A stretch of 64,000 bases of DNA from Kutzneria chonburiensis. GTDB lineage: Bacteria > Actinomycetota > Actinomycetes > Mycobacteriales > Pseudonocardiaceae. The DNA lies in contig NZ_CP097263.1 of the NCBI RefSeq assembly GCF_028622115.1, positions 1,860,001 to 1,924,000 of the forward strand, read 5' to 3'. The notes under the pieces were generated by a model. That model worked only from the letters and a program-made list of their open reading frames with translations, did not search any database and was not told the DNA's origin. Of this stretch, positions 23,710-32,488 are shown piece after piece. The translations under genes and the position numbers were made by a program. The stretch's first letter is position 1. Every line of letters begins with the position of its first letter.

Positions 23710-25532
23710 TCAGTTGATCGTGAAGTTGGCCATCATGCCCATGTCCTCGTGCTCGAGGTTGTGGCAGTGGAAGACGTAGCGGCCCTTGTAGTCGCTGAAG
23801 CGGATGGCGATCCGCACCTTCTCGCCCTTGTTCAGGAAGACGGTGTCCTTCCAACCCCGGTCGTACGGGCCGGGGTCCTGGCCGTCGCGGGAGACGACCT
23901 GCATGGTGGCGTTGTGCACGTGGAAGGGGTGGTGGAAGTCCGAGGTCACCGTCCACACCTCGGTGCTGCCGGCCCGCACGTCGGCCTCGGAGTACGTCGG
24001 GTCGAAGACCCGTCCGTTGATCTCCCAGTCGGTGCCGGCGCGGTGGAACGTCATGGTCCGGGTCGCCACCGACGAGCTCGGGTCGATCGGGTCCACAGTG
24101 GACAGTGTGGCCGGGACGCTGCTGGTGTCGGTGGCCGTTCGGGCTACTTCGAAGCGCATCACGACGCCGGTGGAGTCGGAGCCGAGCTGGTTGGTCAGGG
24201 TGATCCGGTCGCCGACCCTGTGCCTGCTGAAGTCGATCACCACGTCGAACCGCTGGGCCGGCGAGAGGGCGATGGCGTCGAGCTGCTGCGGCGCGGCCAG
24301 CAGGCCCTGGTCGGTGCCGATCTGGGTGAAGCCGGTCGAGTCGTCGAGGGCGAGCTGGTAGGTGCGCGCGTTGGAGGCGTTCAGGATCCGGAAGCGGTAG
24401 CGCGCCGCGTCGACCTTCATCGCCGGCCACGGCGCGCCGTTGACCAGGATCACGTCGCCCATGACGCCGTTGCCGGCGTCCCTGTCCACGCCAGGGGTCG
24501 ACCGCATCGCGGGATCGAGTGCGGGGTAGCGGAAGGAGCCGTCGGCGGCGAAGGCACGGTCGACGATCATCAGCGGCACGTCCCGGGATCCTTGCGGCAG
24601 GGGAGTTCCTGCTCCTCGGCGTCGTGGGCGAGGTGGAAGCCGGCCAGGCCCCGGTGCACGCTCGCGCCGGTGAAGTCCATCCGGTGGTCGTGGTACCAGA
24701 GCGTCGCCGCCCGTGGCGGTGTCGGATACGTGTAGTCGCGGGTCTGCCGGGTGACGACGGCCTGGGGGTCGGTCATGGCCGGCATGTCGCCCATCGCCGG
24801 CATGGCCGGGAAATCGCCGTAGGACGCGGCGGGCAGCACGAAGTCGGTGGGGTAGCCGTCGCTGTCGTGCGGGATCGCGCCGCCGTGGAGGTGCACGACG
24901 GTCGGCACCGGCAGGTTGTTGCGATGGGTCACGACGACGTTGCGGCCGGGGTTCTGCACGATGGTCGGTCCGGGGAAAGTGCCGTTGTAGCCCCAGATCG
25001 GCGTCTTCAGGCCGGGCAGGATCTCCGCGGTCGCCGCTGACTGCACGATGTCGTAGTAGTCGGTGTCCGAGGTCTGGCGGGTCGGCTGGAGCTGCTTCGG
25101 GATCGGCAGCGTCGCACTGAACTGCGCCGGCAGCGGAGCCTCGCTGGTGAGCGTCTTGATCCCGGAGTTGGGGTCGTTGCCGCTCTGCGTGTTGTCGTTG
25201 TGGTGCGTGCCCGGAAACGGCTCGCCGAACGGGCTGTCACCTCCGCCGCCACGGCCGAACGCCCCGGTGACATCGGCGATGACGGTGGCCGCGGCCAGGG
25301 CACCGGCGATGCCGGCGGTGGTCAGCACGGTCCGGCGGCTCAGCGCGGCCTCGATCAGTGGAATCTCGTCGGCCGCCGCGAACGGTGGCGCCTGCGCCGG
25401 CTGCCCGAGCGCCGACTGAACGGCGTTCGACCCGAGGTAATCACGGATTCGCGCCGCCAATGCGGAAAGGGCGCGCCGAGGCGGCTCCGGCCGTAGGCAT
25501 GAATGGGCCGGATGACGAAAAGCAATCCTCAT
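23710..25532 (-). pseudogene. Multicopper oxidase (CotA/bilirubin-oxidase-like), frame broken once
   Basis: This ~600-residue three-domain copper oxidase is intact apart from one missing base. All four copper motifs are present: HLHGG and WYHDHRMD in the N-terminal part, HPFHVHN and FHCHNLEHEDMGMM at the C-terminus, including the type-1 Cys. The frame breaks at the GGGG run 24600-24603; a fifth C on the coding strand restores EQELPLPQGSRDVPLM. A Tat-type signal (SRRTVLTTAG) lies at residues ~65-75, so export of the folded protein is likely. The ~60 residues before it are unusual, but no ATG or GTG lies nearer. It probably oxidises phenolics or metal ions outside the cell. Confidence 0.82.
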
Positions 25533-25697
25533 GCGGAAAGCGTCGCCGCGAACTCGGTCGCCGGCATCGCGCCACGGGAGTCAGTTGGTACTCCCGTGCT
25601 ACTCCTGAGGAAGTGTCGCCACCTACTTCGTGGGGAGTACGGTCGGCCTTCCCGCGGCAGATGACCGCCACCCGCGTTCTCCCTCTACCATTGCGAG
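25533..25697. promoter_or_regulatory. Divergent promoter region, multicopper oxidase / histidine kinase
   Basis: This 165-bp region separates the two divergent units. It is relatively AT-rich around 25575-25620 (GTTGGTACTCCCGTGCTACTCC). A short dyad, TACTCCcgtgcTACTCC-type direct repeat, is visible at about 25589-25605, but no convincing -35/-10 pair or operator can be named. Confidence 0.3.
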
Positions 25698-26903
25698 GTG
25701 AGCACCCAAGGCTTCGCGCCAGGCGTCCACTGGCGGCTGCCACCGCTGGTCGCCGACATTGTCCTGGCCGTAACGGTGACTGCCGTCACGGTGTGGGGCT
25801 GTTACAGCGAGTCGAATCCGTCCTTCGATTCCGGACCGTTCTATCATGGGAATGTCATCGTTCCCGCTCCCGGATGGGCCTATCTTCTGGTGGCCGCCGC
25901 GGGAATGGCCCTGGCCTGGCGGCGCCGACACCCGCGGGGCGTGCTGGCGGCCACGATTGTCGGTGTGCTGGCCTTCGCGCTGCTGGGCTACGTCAGCGAC
26001 GCCGCACTGGTCATCCCGCCCATCGCGCTGTACACGGTCGCGCTGATGGTGCCGGTGCTCGACGCCGTCCTGCTGGCCGTCGCGACGCTGGCCGCGCTCG
26101 CGGTGGCCATCGTCGTCGGCCCGGCGGTCGCGGTCACCAGCGGTGACATCGCGTTGACCGGCCTGGTCGCGGTGGCGCTGCTCGGCGGGATCGCCAGCGC
26201 CAACCGGCGTCGCTACATCGAGGAGGTCCGGGTGCGCACGGAGCTGCTCGAACGGACGCACCAGGAGAAGACCCGCCGCACCGTCGACGCCGAGCGGCTG
26301 CGGATCGCCCGCGAGCTGCACGACGTCGTCTCCCACACGATGTCGACCATCAACGTGCAGGCCGGCGTCGCCGCCTACGTCGGCAGCGATCTTCCCCCGA
26401 ACACGGCCAGCGCATTGCAGGCCATCAAGACCGCCAGCAAGGACGGTCTCCGTGAGCTGCGGGCCATCCTGGCCGTGCTCCGGCAGGTCGACGATCCCGA
26501 TTCGACCCAGCCGCAGCCGGGCCTGGCCCGGCTCGACGCCCTGGTCGCCGGCGTCATCGCCGCCGGGCTGCCGACGGCCGTGGTCACCAACGGCGCGCCT
26601 CCGGCCGCGCTTCCACCGGCGGTCGACCTGGCGGCCTACCGCATCGTGCAGGAGTCGCTGACCAACGCCATCCGCCATGCCGGTCCGGCCACCGCAACGG
26701 TCGAGATCACCTACGGCCGCCGGGCGGTTCACCTGCGCGTCACCGACACCGGCTGGGGGCCGCCGGCCAGTTGGCCGACGAGCGGGCACGGCGTGATCGG
26801 GATGCGGGAACGGGCGGCGGCCGCGGGCGGGCGGCTGGACATCGGCAAGGCGAACACCGGCGGATTCGAGGTCACCGCGCGACTTCCGCTGGAGTCCGTG
26901 TGA
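25698..26903 (+). CDS. NarL-type sensor histidine kinase
   Basis: This 401-residue membrane sensor kinase has about five N-terminal helices (residues 15-170), a short linker (RRYIEEVRVRTELLERTH), then a HisKA_3 dimerisation domain with phospho-acceptor His in RIARELHDVVSHTM and a HATPase_c domain with RIVQESLTNAIRHAG (N-box) and TSGHGVIGMRERAAA (G-box). The GTG at 25698 starts it. Its stop overlaps the start of the response regulator (GTGA), so the pair is coupled. The signal is unknown. Confidence 0.93.
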   Translation: MSTQGFAPGVHWRLPPLVADIVLAVTVTAVTVWGCYSESNPSFDSGPFYHGNVIVPAPGWAYLLVAAAGMALAWRRRHPRGVLAATIVGVLAFALLGYVSDAALVIPPIALYTVALMVPVLDAVLLAVATLAALAVAIVVGPAVAVTSGDIALTGLVAVALLGGIASANRRRYIEEVRVRTELLERTHQEKTRRTVDAERLRIARELHDVVSHTMSTINVQAGVAAYVGSDLPPNTASALQAIKTASKDGLRELRAILAVLRQVDDPDSTQPQPGLARLDALVAGVIAAGLPTAVVTNGAPPAALPPAVDLAAYRIVQESLTNAIRHAGPATATVEITYGRRAVHLRVTDTGWGPPASWPTSGHGVIGMRERAAAAGGRLDIGKANTGGFEVTARLPLESV

Positions 26904-27589
26904 TCCGCGTGCTGCTGGCCGACGACCAGGCCCTCATCCGCGCCGGCTTTCGCGCGCTGCTCGAGCACACCGACGACATCGTCGTGGTCGGGGAGGCCGC
27001 CGACGGCGAACAGGCCGTCAGCCTCGCGGCATCCGCCCGGGCCGACGTCGTCCTCATGGACATCCGGATGCCCGGCGTCGACGGGCTCGAAGCGACCCGG
27101 CGCATCGCCGACAGCGAGGATCTCGCCGGCGTGCGGGTGTTGATCCTGACCACCTTCGAGTCCGACGAGTACGTCTACGAGGCGCTGCGGGCCGGCGCCG
27201 CCGGCTTCGTCGTCAAGGACACCGAGCCCGCGGATCTGGTGCAGGCCGTGCGGATCGTCGCCGCCGGGGACGCCCTGTTGTCGCCCGGCGTCACCCGTCG
27301 TCTCATAGCCGACATCGCGGCGCGGGGACGTCCCGGCACAGTGGCGTCCGAATACCGTATCGACCGGCTCACCGATCGGGAGCGGCAGGTGTTGGCCCTG
27401 GTCGGCCGCGGCCAGTCCAACGACGAGATCGCCGGCACGCTGTTCCTGAGTCCCTTCACCGCGAAGACGCACGTGAGTCGGATCATGACCAAGCTCGCCG
27501 CGCGGGACCGGGCGCAGCTCGTCGTCATCGCCTACGAGACCGGGCTGGTGACCGTCGGCCACGACCCCGGCAACGGCGTTGTCGGATGA
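26900..27589 (+). CDS. NarL-family response regulator
   Basis: This 229-residue DNA-binding response regulator has a receiver domain with acidic pocket LLADDQ, phospho-acceptor Asp in VVLMDIRMPGVDG, Thr in LILTTF and Lys in FVVKDTEP. The LuxR-type HTH at the C-terminus reads LTDRERQVLALVGRGQSND then FLSPFTAKTHVSRIMTKL. It is coupled to the kinase by a GTGA overlap at 26900. Target genes are unknown; the divergent multicopper oxidase is a candidate. Confidence 0.94.
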   Translation: MIRVLLADDQALIRAGFRALLEHTDDIVVVGEAADGEQAVSLAASARADVVLMDIRMPGVDGLEATRRIADSEDLAGVRVLILTTFESDEYVYEALRAGAAGFVVKDTEPADLVQAVRIVAAGDALLSPGVTRRLIADIAARGRPGTVASEYRIDRLTDRERQVLALVGRGQSNDEIAGTLFLSPFTAKTHVSRIMTKLAARDRAQLVVIAYETGLVTVGHDPGNGVVG

Positions 27590-27596
27590 CCCGTGA

Positions 27597-28031
27597 TCAG
27601 GCGCTTTCCCGGTCCTCCAGTCCGACCGCGGCGCGCAGTTCGGTCCGGCACTCGGCCAGGTCCAGTTTCTCGCCGGCGTGATGGCTCATCAGCACCGCGA
27701 GTCCCTCGGCGATGGCGTTCAGCTTGTGCTGCACGGCGTCGTCGGCGCGTTTCTGCGTGTTCTGCAGCAGCGCCACCAGCAGGAAGGTGACGATCGTGGT
27801 GACGGTGTTGATGATCAGCTGCCAGGTGTCGACGCTGCCGAACAGGAAGAACGACGGCGCCCACACCACGACCAGCAGCACGCACAGCGCGAAGAACCAC
27901 GCACGTGACGCGAATCCCTCGGCGTGGGTGGCCACCCGGTCGAAAAGCGACAGTCTGCCGCTGATGTCGGTGGGCATCGTTGCCGGATCACTCAGCGTGA
28001 TGTGTCGGCGGGAGTGGGTGGGCGTACTCAT
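27597..28031 (-). CDS. Low-affinity iron permease-family membrane protein
   Basis: This 144-residue inner-membrane protein starts at the ATG at 28031, with GGAGG upstream. Two hydrophobic helices, AWFFALCVLLVVVWAPSFFL and a second around TVTTIVTFLLVALLQNTQ, are followed by RADDAVQHKLNAIAEG, which matches the Iron_permease family core. In plants and fungi relatives act on metal uptake; bacterial members are poorly defined. It is convergent with the response regulator (7-bp gap). Confidence 0.82.
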   Translation of the reverse strand: MSTPTHSRRHITLSDPATMPTDISGRLSLFDRVATHAEGFASRAWFFALCVLLVVVWAPSFFLFGSVDTWQLIINTVTTIVTFLLVALLQNTQKRADDAVQHKLNAIAEGLAVLMSHHAGEKLDLAECRTELRAAVGLEDRESA

Positions 28032-28352
28032 CGCGCTGACCTCCTTGGCCACACGTACAGGGCGTGGACATACCCCGATCGGGTAATGGTGAAACGCCAC
28101 GACCCGTCGTGGCGGCAGGTGTAGACCACTCGGTGGCACGCGCTGATTTTATGAGTGATGCTCGGATTACCGAATGCGGTCGTCCGGCACGCTTTCGTCG
28201 GCGGGGTGGAGAGATAATCCTTCCGTAACAAGCTGATCGGCTTGCGTGGCGGTAGCGTCGGCGGTGCCGAGATCAGACCGTGTCGAGCATTCCCTTGCGC
28301 GGCAACATGTCCGTCTCGCGCTTCCCGTTCGAACAACAGCAAGGAGTCTCCT
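28032..28352. other. Divergent intergenic region, AT-richer than average
   Basis: The 321 bp between the iron-permease-like gene and the secreted 28353 gene hold no convincing gene. The part 28140-28240 is AT-rich (GATTTTATGAGTGATG, GATAATCCTTCCGTAAC) and must contain both promoters. I find no clear operator or structured RNA. Confidence 0.3.
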
Positions 28353-29690
28353 GTGGGGATTCACGGTCGTAGACACGCGGTCGCCCTGGCCGTGGTGGGC
28401 TTGGCGGTGGCGTCGATCGTCACCACCCAGGCCAGCGCCTCGGCGGCGGGTGGTGGCTATCCAGGCGGGGCGACGCCGGGCACCGGGGCGACGTCGGGCA
28501 CGCTGCCGGTCAGCAAGACCATCCTGCCCAGCGCGATCAAGGTGGACCTGCAGAACGAGTACGTCCGCTTACCGCTGCACCGGGGGGAATTCAAGGGGCA
28601 GACGGTCTGGTACGTGCTGACCGAGGCCTCGGACCAGGGCGCGGCCGACGACCTCGGCCTGAACTTCGCGCCGAAGCTGGCCAACGCGGGGATCGGGTGT
28701 GCCACCTGCGTCCAGGACGTCACCCTCAACGGCCCGTCGGACAACATCTTCGGCGAGGGGACTGTTCACTTCGCCGGCATCCCCGACTTCAGCCCGACGC
28801 GTGTGCTGACGGCCGGCCCGACCGGTTTTCCGCCCAGCCAAGCCACTCCCGGCGCGGTCGGTGACGCGAAGTACAGCCCGTTCATCCGGGTCGAGGGCTC
28901 GCAGACCGTCTACAACGCACCGATCGTGGCGGTCGGCGACGGCCCCTTCGACGTCGAACACCACACGAACACCGCGGACCGCGTGCTGGCGATCCACCCG
29001 GCGGCCAAGGCCACCGGCCCGTCGCAGTTCCACGGCGCCTCCGTCGATCTGCTCTTCATCCGGGGCTTCGACTCCGGCAAGCCGATCGTCTACCTGTCCT
29101 CCGACGCCAGCGACGCGACGACCGCGGTCCTGGAGCGCGCGACCTACGTTCCGGCGCTGAACAACGTGGCGTTCACCGGCGGCGACGACTTCCTCGGCAG
29201 TGCCCGCGAGCGCATCTTCCCGTTCGTCAACGGGCAGACCGGCGCGACCAACCCGCAGGCGCAGGGTTTGGCGCACCTGATCGTGGACGGCCACGCGAGC
29301 GAGGACGCGTCGCTGGGCAACAAGGCTCTGCTCCAGGCGCTCAGCCATGGCGGCGACGCGCTCAACGTCCAAGGCGATTTCCCGACGTTGAGCCAGGACA
29401 ACCGGCGTGACGCCTACAGCCCGCTGTGGGAGGCGCAGTTCGGCCAGTGGACCCCGAAGGCGGTCCAGCAGGGACTCAACACCCGGCAGACCGACGAGTT
29501 CCAGATCCTCAAGCTCGCCGCCGCGCATCCCGACCTGCTCACCGGCCCCGGTGGCGCGCCGTACGGCAGCGTCAAGGCGCTCATCGACTGCCCGGTGATC
29601 GCCTACCTGGACACCGAGCCGCAGGAAGACCTGATCCAGCCCGCACCGGGCTCGGCGGTCGACTTCTCGGGCGCGTACTTCCAGGGCTGA
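28353..29690 (+). CDS. Secreted protein of unknown function (445 aa)
   Basis: It starts at GTG 28353, because AAGGAG lies 7 bp upstream and a signal peptide follows (HAVALAVVGLAVASIVTT, cleavage near ASASAAGG). The mature protein begins with a Gly/Thr-rich stretch, then a beta-rich globular domain with motifs VWYVLTEASDQGAADDLG, NIFGEGTVHFAGIPDF and PIVAVGDGPFDVEHH. A CATC pair lies in NAGIGCATCVQDV and a lone Cys near ALIDCPVIAY. There is no catalytic signature that I recognise. A strong hairpin follows. It is an exported protein, perhaps periplasmic-space or wall-associated. Confidence 0.75.
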   Translation: MGIHGRRHAVALAVVGLAVASIVTTQASASAAGGGYPGGATPGTGATSGTLPVSKTILPSAIKVDLQNEYVRLPLHRGEFKGQTVWYVLTEASDQGAADDLGLNFAPKLANAGIGCATCVQDVTLNGPSDNIFGEGTVHFAGIPDFSPTRVLTAGPTGFPPSQATPGAVGDAKYSPFIRVEGSQTVYNAPIVAVGDGPFDVEHHTNTADRVLAIHPAAKATGPSQFHGASVDLLFIRGFDSGKPIVYLSSDASDATTAVLERATYVPALNNVAFTGGDDFLGSARERIFPFVNGQTGATNPQAQGLAHLIVDGHASEDASLGNKALLQALSHGGDALNVQGDFPTLSQDNRRDAYSPLWEAQFGQWTPKAVQQGLNTRQTDEFQILKLAAAHPDLLTGPGGAPYGSVKALIDCPVIAYLDTEPQEDLIQPAPGSAVDFSGAYFQG

Positions 29691-29704
29691 CAACGCCCGC
29701 GGGT

Positions 29705-29741
29705 CGTGTGTGCTGCCGTGTTCACGCCGGCAGCACACACG
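29705..29741. terminator. Hairpin terminator after the 28353 gene
   Basis: Perfect 14-bp arms (29705-29718 and 29728-29741, CGTGTGTGCTGCCG and its complement) enclose a 9-nt loop, 15 bp after the stop codon. No T tract. It isolates the next gene, which therefore has its own promoter in 29742-29806. Confidence 0.78.
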
Positions 29742-29806
29742 GCGTCGATCGGCCGGCCTGGCAGAATCGACGGCTGACGGCAGCCGAGAAACTCGAGGGG
29801 GCGTGG

Positions 29807-30568
29807 GTGTCCGTGGATACCGCCGCCAGCCGGCTCGCGTCCCACCTGCGGCAACTGCGCAAGCAGACCGGGCGCAGCCTGAAGGACCTGGAAGCGGAGC
29901 TGCACGTCAGCGACTCGTCGCTGTCCCGGTACTTCAGCGGCCAGTCGGCGCCGCCGTGGCCGGTGGTCGAGCAGCTGGGCCGGCTGGCCGGCCAGGACGT
30001 CGCCGAGCTGCGGGGGCTGTGGCAGGAAGCCGGCCAGCGCCGCCGCGCGACGGAGCCGGAACCCGACCCGGAACCGGCGCCGCAGCCGGAGAAGCCGCGG
30101 AGTCGCCGCTGGCTGCTGGCCGGCGCGTTTGTGCTGACGGCCGTCGTGTTCGGCGGTCTCGGCCTGTACGCGGGCGTGCGGATCGGGCAGTCGAAGCCGC
30201 CGGCCGAGGACGCCGCGTGTGCGAGCTGGCCGTGGCCGGGCGGCAACGGCGAGGACGTCGTCCCGTTCGTCTCCTTGAACGCGACCGAGCACAAACCGAC
30301 CGTGGAACTGATCATCGGAAAGGGTGACGACGGCCGGAGCGCGGCATGGGCGAAAATCTCCGGCGCGAAATTCGGCGATCGGGTATGGCTGGACTGGAGC
30401 TCGGACGGCGGCCGGAGCTGGGTGCAGTGCGGGCCTTTCCCGGTGAGTGCGGAGTCGGGCACATCGCGTGCGCACGACACCGGGCCGAATTGGCTGTTCC
30501 GGGCCTGCGGCGACGTGCCACAACCCATTCGCCGCACCGGCGGCGAGGGCTGCACCGACTACCACTGA
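29807..30568 (+). CDS. Membrane-tethered XRE-type HTH protein
   Basis: This protein of 253 residues starts at GTG 29807, just behind a GAGGGGG site. Residues ~8-65 form an XRE/Cro HTH (LRQLRKQTGRSLKDLEAELH then SDSSLSRYFSGQ). A Pro/Glu-rich linker (EPDPEPAPQPEKP) leads to one membrane helix (RRWLLAGAFVLTAVVFGGLG, ~100-122). The remaining ~130 residues are outside the cell, with four cysteines (ACASW, VQCG, RACGD, GCTDY) and beta-type strands. Architecture is that of a one-component transmembrane regulator. It precedes, by 109 bp, an operon with a PrsW-like protease, which could release it; that link is inference. Confidence 0.8.
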   Translation: MSVDTAASRLASHLRQLRKQTGRSLKDLEAELHVSDSSLSRYFSGQSAPPWPVVEQLGRLAGQDVAELRGLWQEAGQRRRATEPEPDPEPAPQPEKPRSRRWLLAGAFVLTAVVFGGLGLYAGVRIGQSKPPAEDAACASWPWPGGNGEDVVPFVSLNATEHKPTVELIIGKGDDGRSAAWAKISGAKFGDRVWLDWSSDGGRSWVQCGPFPVSAESGTSRAHDTGPNWLFRACGDVPQPIRRTGGEGCTDYH

Positions 30569-30677
30569 CGCCCCACGTCCCGGGATGAACAACCGAAACC
30601 CCTGGTAGCGGGCATCCCGCGTCCCGACATCGCCGGTTGTCCCGCGCCGGGTCCGGCGGCTGCCTACGCTCCGCGTC

Positions 30678-31736
30678 ATGACAGTTCCAGCGCCACCGGA
30701 AAAGCGTCGAAAAATTGTCCTCTGGGTGGGTTTCGCCGTTGCCGTCGTGGTGCTGCTCGGCGTGGTTCCGTTCGTCTTGTTCACATTCATCGACGACAAC
30801 ACGGACTCCGGGCTCCCGGCGAAGGCGGCCGATTACGTCGGCAACGATCCCGGTATGCCGACCACCGGCGCGCGAAACTTCAGCAATGGCCTCGGTGCGC
30901 TCGTCGGACCGCATTTCGCGCTCCGGTTCACCACCGTCGAGGTCAGCCGCACCGCGAGCTACCAGTACGAGGCCGCGCCCGGCTATGAGTTCCTGCTGCT
31001 GACGATCGACCCCGCGACGCTGGCCGACGCCCCTGGTCCGGACGACGACGTGACCGCCGCGATCATGGTGGACGGCGCCGGTCACAAGACGAGCGTGGCC
31101 GCCATCCAGCGTGGCTCCGGCCTCGTGGTCAGCGTGGCCACCGGGCACACCGCGCTGCTCAAGATCACCGACACCGGCCGTACCCAGACCCTGGACCTGC
31201 GCACCGGGAAGCGCGCTTCGGACGAGATCCAGGGCTACTACCCGGAACGGGCGCTGAACCTGAGCCCTGACACCTACGCGCAGAGCGGCAAGACCAGTTC
31301 GGGCGGCTGCCGCCGGCAGACCACGATGTCGATCGACTTCATCGGCGGCGGCACCGGCACGGCCGTGCTGCCGTGGGGGCCGGACGTCGGCTGGGCCAAG
31401 CCCGGCCGGGCCTGGCTGCCGATCAACTACACCATGCTGACCAACCCGGTGTCGGTGCCCGACTACGACACCCTCTTCGACCTGCCGCCGGCCTGCGCAG
31501 TCGACCTGAACTTCCAGTTGGACCCGAAGCAGACCTTCGCCGTCGAGTTCGACGGCGGCACCGCCGCGCCGGTCAAGGTGACCGACCAACTGCTGCTGTT
31601 CGACGTGCCGGTCACGATGACCGGCGGCACGCTCGTGATCCACCCCGCCGGCACCTTCAACGACGGCAGCACCCATCCCGTGGTGTGGTCCGAGCCGCCG
31701 CCGGACGGCCGGATCACCTTGGCGGCGGCGAAATGA
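30678..31736 (+). CDS. Membrane-anchored extracellular protein, first gene of the PrsW operon
   Basis: This 352-residue protein of no recognised family has a short basic cytoplasmic start (MTVPAPPEKRRK), one helix (IVLWVGFAVAVVVLLGVVPF) and then ~310 residues outside the cell. The outer part is beta-rich, with two cysteines (SSGGCRRQ and PACAVDLN) and strands such as FEVE-like blocks near YEFLLLTIDPATL. It looks like a sensory or scaffold ectodomain. The stop overlaps the next gene start (ATGA). A candidate binding partner of the proteins downstream; no enzyme motif seen. Confidence 0.75.
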   Translation: MTVPAPPEKRRKIVLWVGFAVAVVVLLGVVPFVLFTFIDDNTDSGLPAKAADYVGNDPGMPTTGARNFSNGLGALVGPHFALRFTTVEVSRTASYQYEAAPGYEFLLLTIDPATLADAPGPDDDVTAAIMVDGAGHKTSVAAIQRGSGLVVSVATGHTALLKITDTGRTQTLDLRTGKRASDEIQGYYPERALNLSPDTYAQSGKTSSGGCRRQTTMSIDFIGGGTGTAVLPWGPDVGWAKPGRAWLPINYTMLTNPVSVPDYDTLFDLPPACAVDLNFQLDPKQTFAVEFDGGTAAPVKVTDQLLLFDVPVTMTGGTLVIHPAGTFNDGSTHPVVWSEPPPDGRITLAAAK

Positions 31737-32488
31737 GGGCCGCCGCCGGCGTCATGGCCCTCATCGGGGCCGCGATCGGCCTGCTGCTCACGCCCGTCGA
31801 ACTGGTCCTGCTCCTGCGGCTCACCCGTGACCTGGTGCCGGCCGTGCTCACCGCCGGCATGCTGATGACGGCATTGGCGCAACTGGTGCTGTACGGGCTC
31901 GGTGGCGTGGGGCTGTTGGCCCGCAAGCGATTCGGACCGCCGACGGCCATCGGCGGGTGTTGCGCAGCCGTTGCCTGGATCGCGTTTCGAGTGGTGGACG
32001 CGGTGGTGCTGGACAGTGGTATCGGCCCGCTGCTGATCTTCGTGTACTGCGTCGGACTGCCGGCGCTGGCCGTGCTGGCCCTGACCATCGTCAGCCGTGA
32101 ACGGTCCGTCGTGGAGCCGGCCACAGCACCGATTCCGATGTCCATTCCGGCGTCGATTTCTGGGCCGGCGTCGGTCGAAACGCCGCGACGATCTTTCGAC
32201 GCACCGCCGCCGGCCGATGACCAGACCGCCCTGGTCCGGATGTTCGCCGGCTGCGCCGCGGTTGCCGCCGTCATCGGCGTGGTGGGCATCATCGCCGCGT
32301 TCGCCCCGGTGTCGACCGACTTCCAGCTGCCCTCCGTGCCGGGCATGCCGCAGCGCTCGGGGCCGACCAACCAGACCGGACCGCCGTCGGGGCTGCCGAG
32401 CGTGCCGTCCACCGTGCCGACCTTCCCGTCCCTGCCGTCCGACTTTCCTTCCCTGCCCAGCTTTCCGACTTTTCCGACGGCAGGATGA
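31733..32488 (+). CDS. Multi-pass membrane protein with Pro/Ser-rich tail
   Basis: This 251-residue protein has four hydrophobic helices in the first ~120 residues (from MRAAAGVMALIGAAIGLLL to YCVGLPALAVLALTIV), an ~60-residue loop, a fifth helix (FAGCAAVAAVIGVVGIIAAF), then a ~55-residue tail of Pro-Ser-x units (PSVPSTVPTFPSLPSDFP). The tail is low-complexity and probably crosses the cell wall or is glycosylated. The start overlaps the previous stop and its stop overlaps the protease start. Not recognised. Confidence 0.75.
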   Translation: MRAAAGVMALIGAAIGLLLTPVELVLLLRLTRDLVPAVLTAGMLMTALAQLVLYGLGGVGLLARKRFGPPTAIGGCCAAVAWIAFRVVDAVVLDSGIGPLLIFVYCVGLPALAVLALTIVSRERSVVEPATAPIPMSIPASISGPASVETPRRSFDAPPPADDQTALVRMFAGCAAVAAVIGVVGIIAAFAPVSTDFQLPSVPGMPQRSGPTNQTGPPSGLPSVPSTVPTFPSLPSDFPSLPSFPTFPTAG

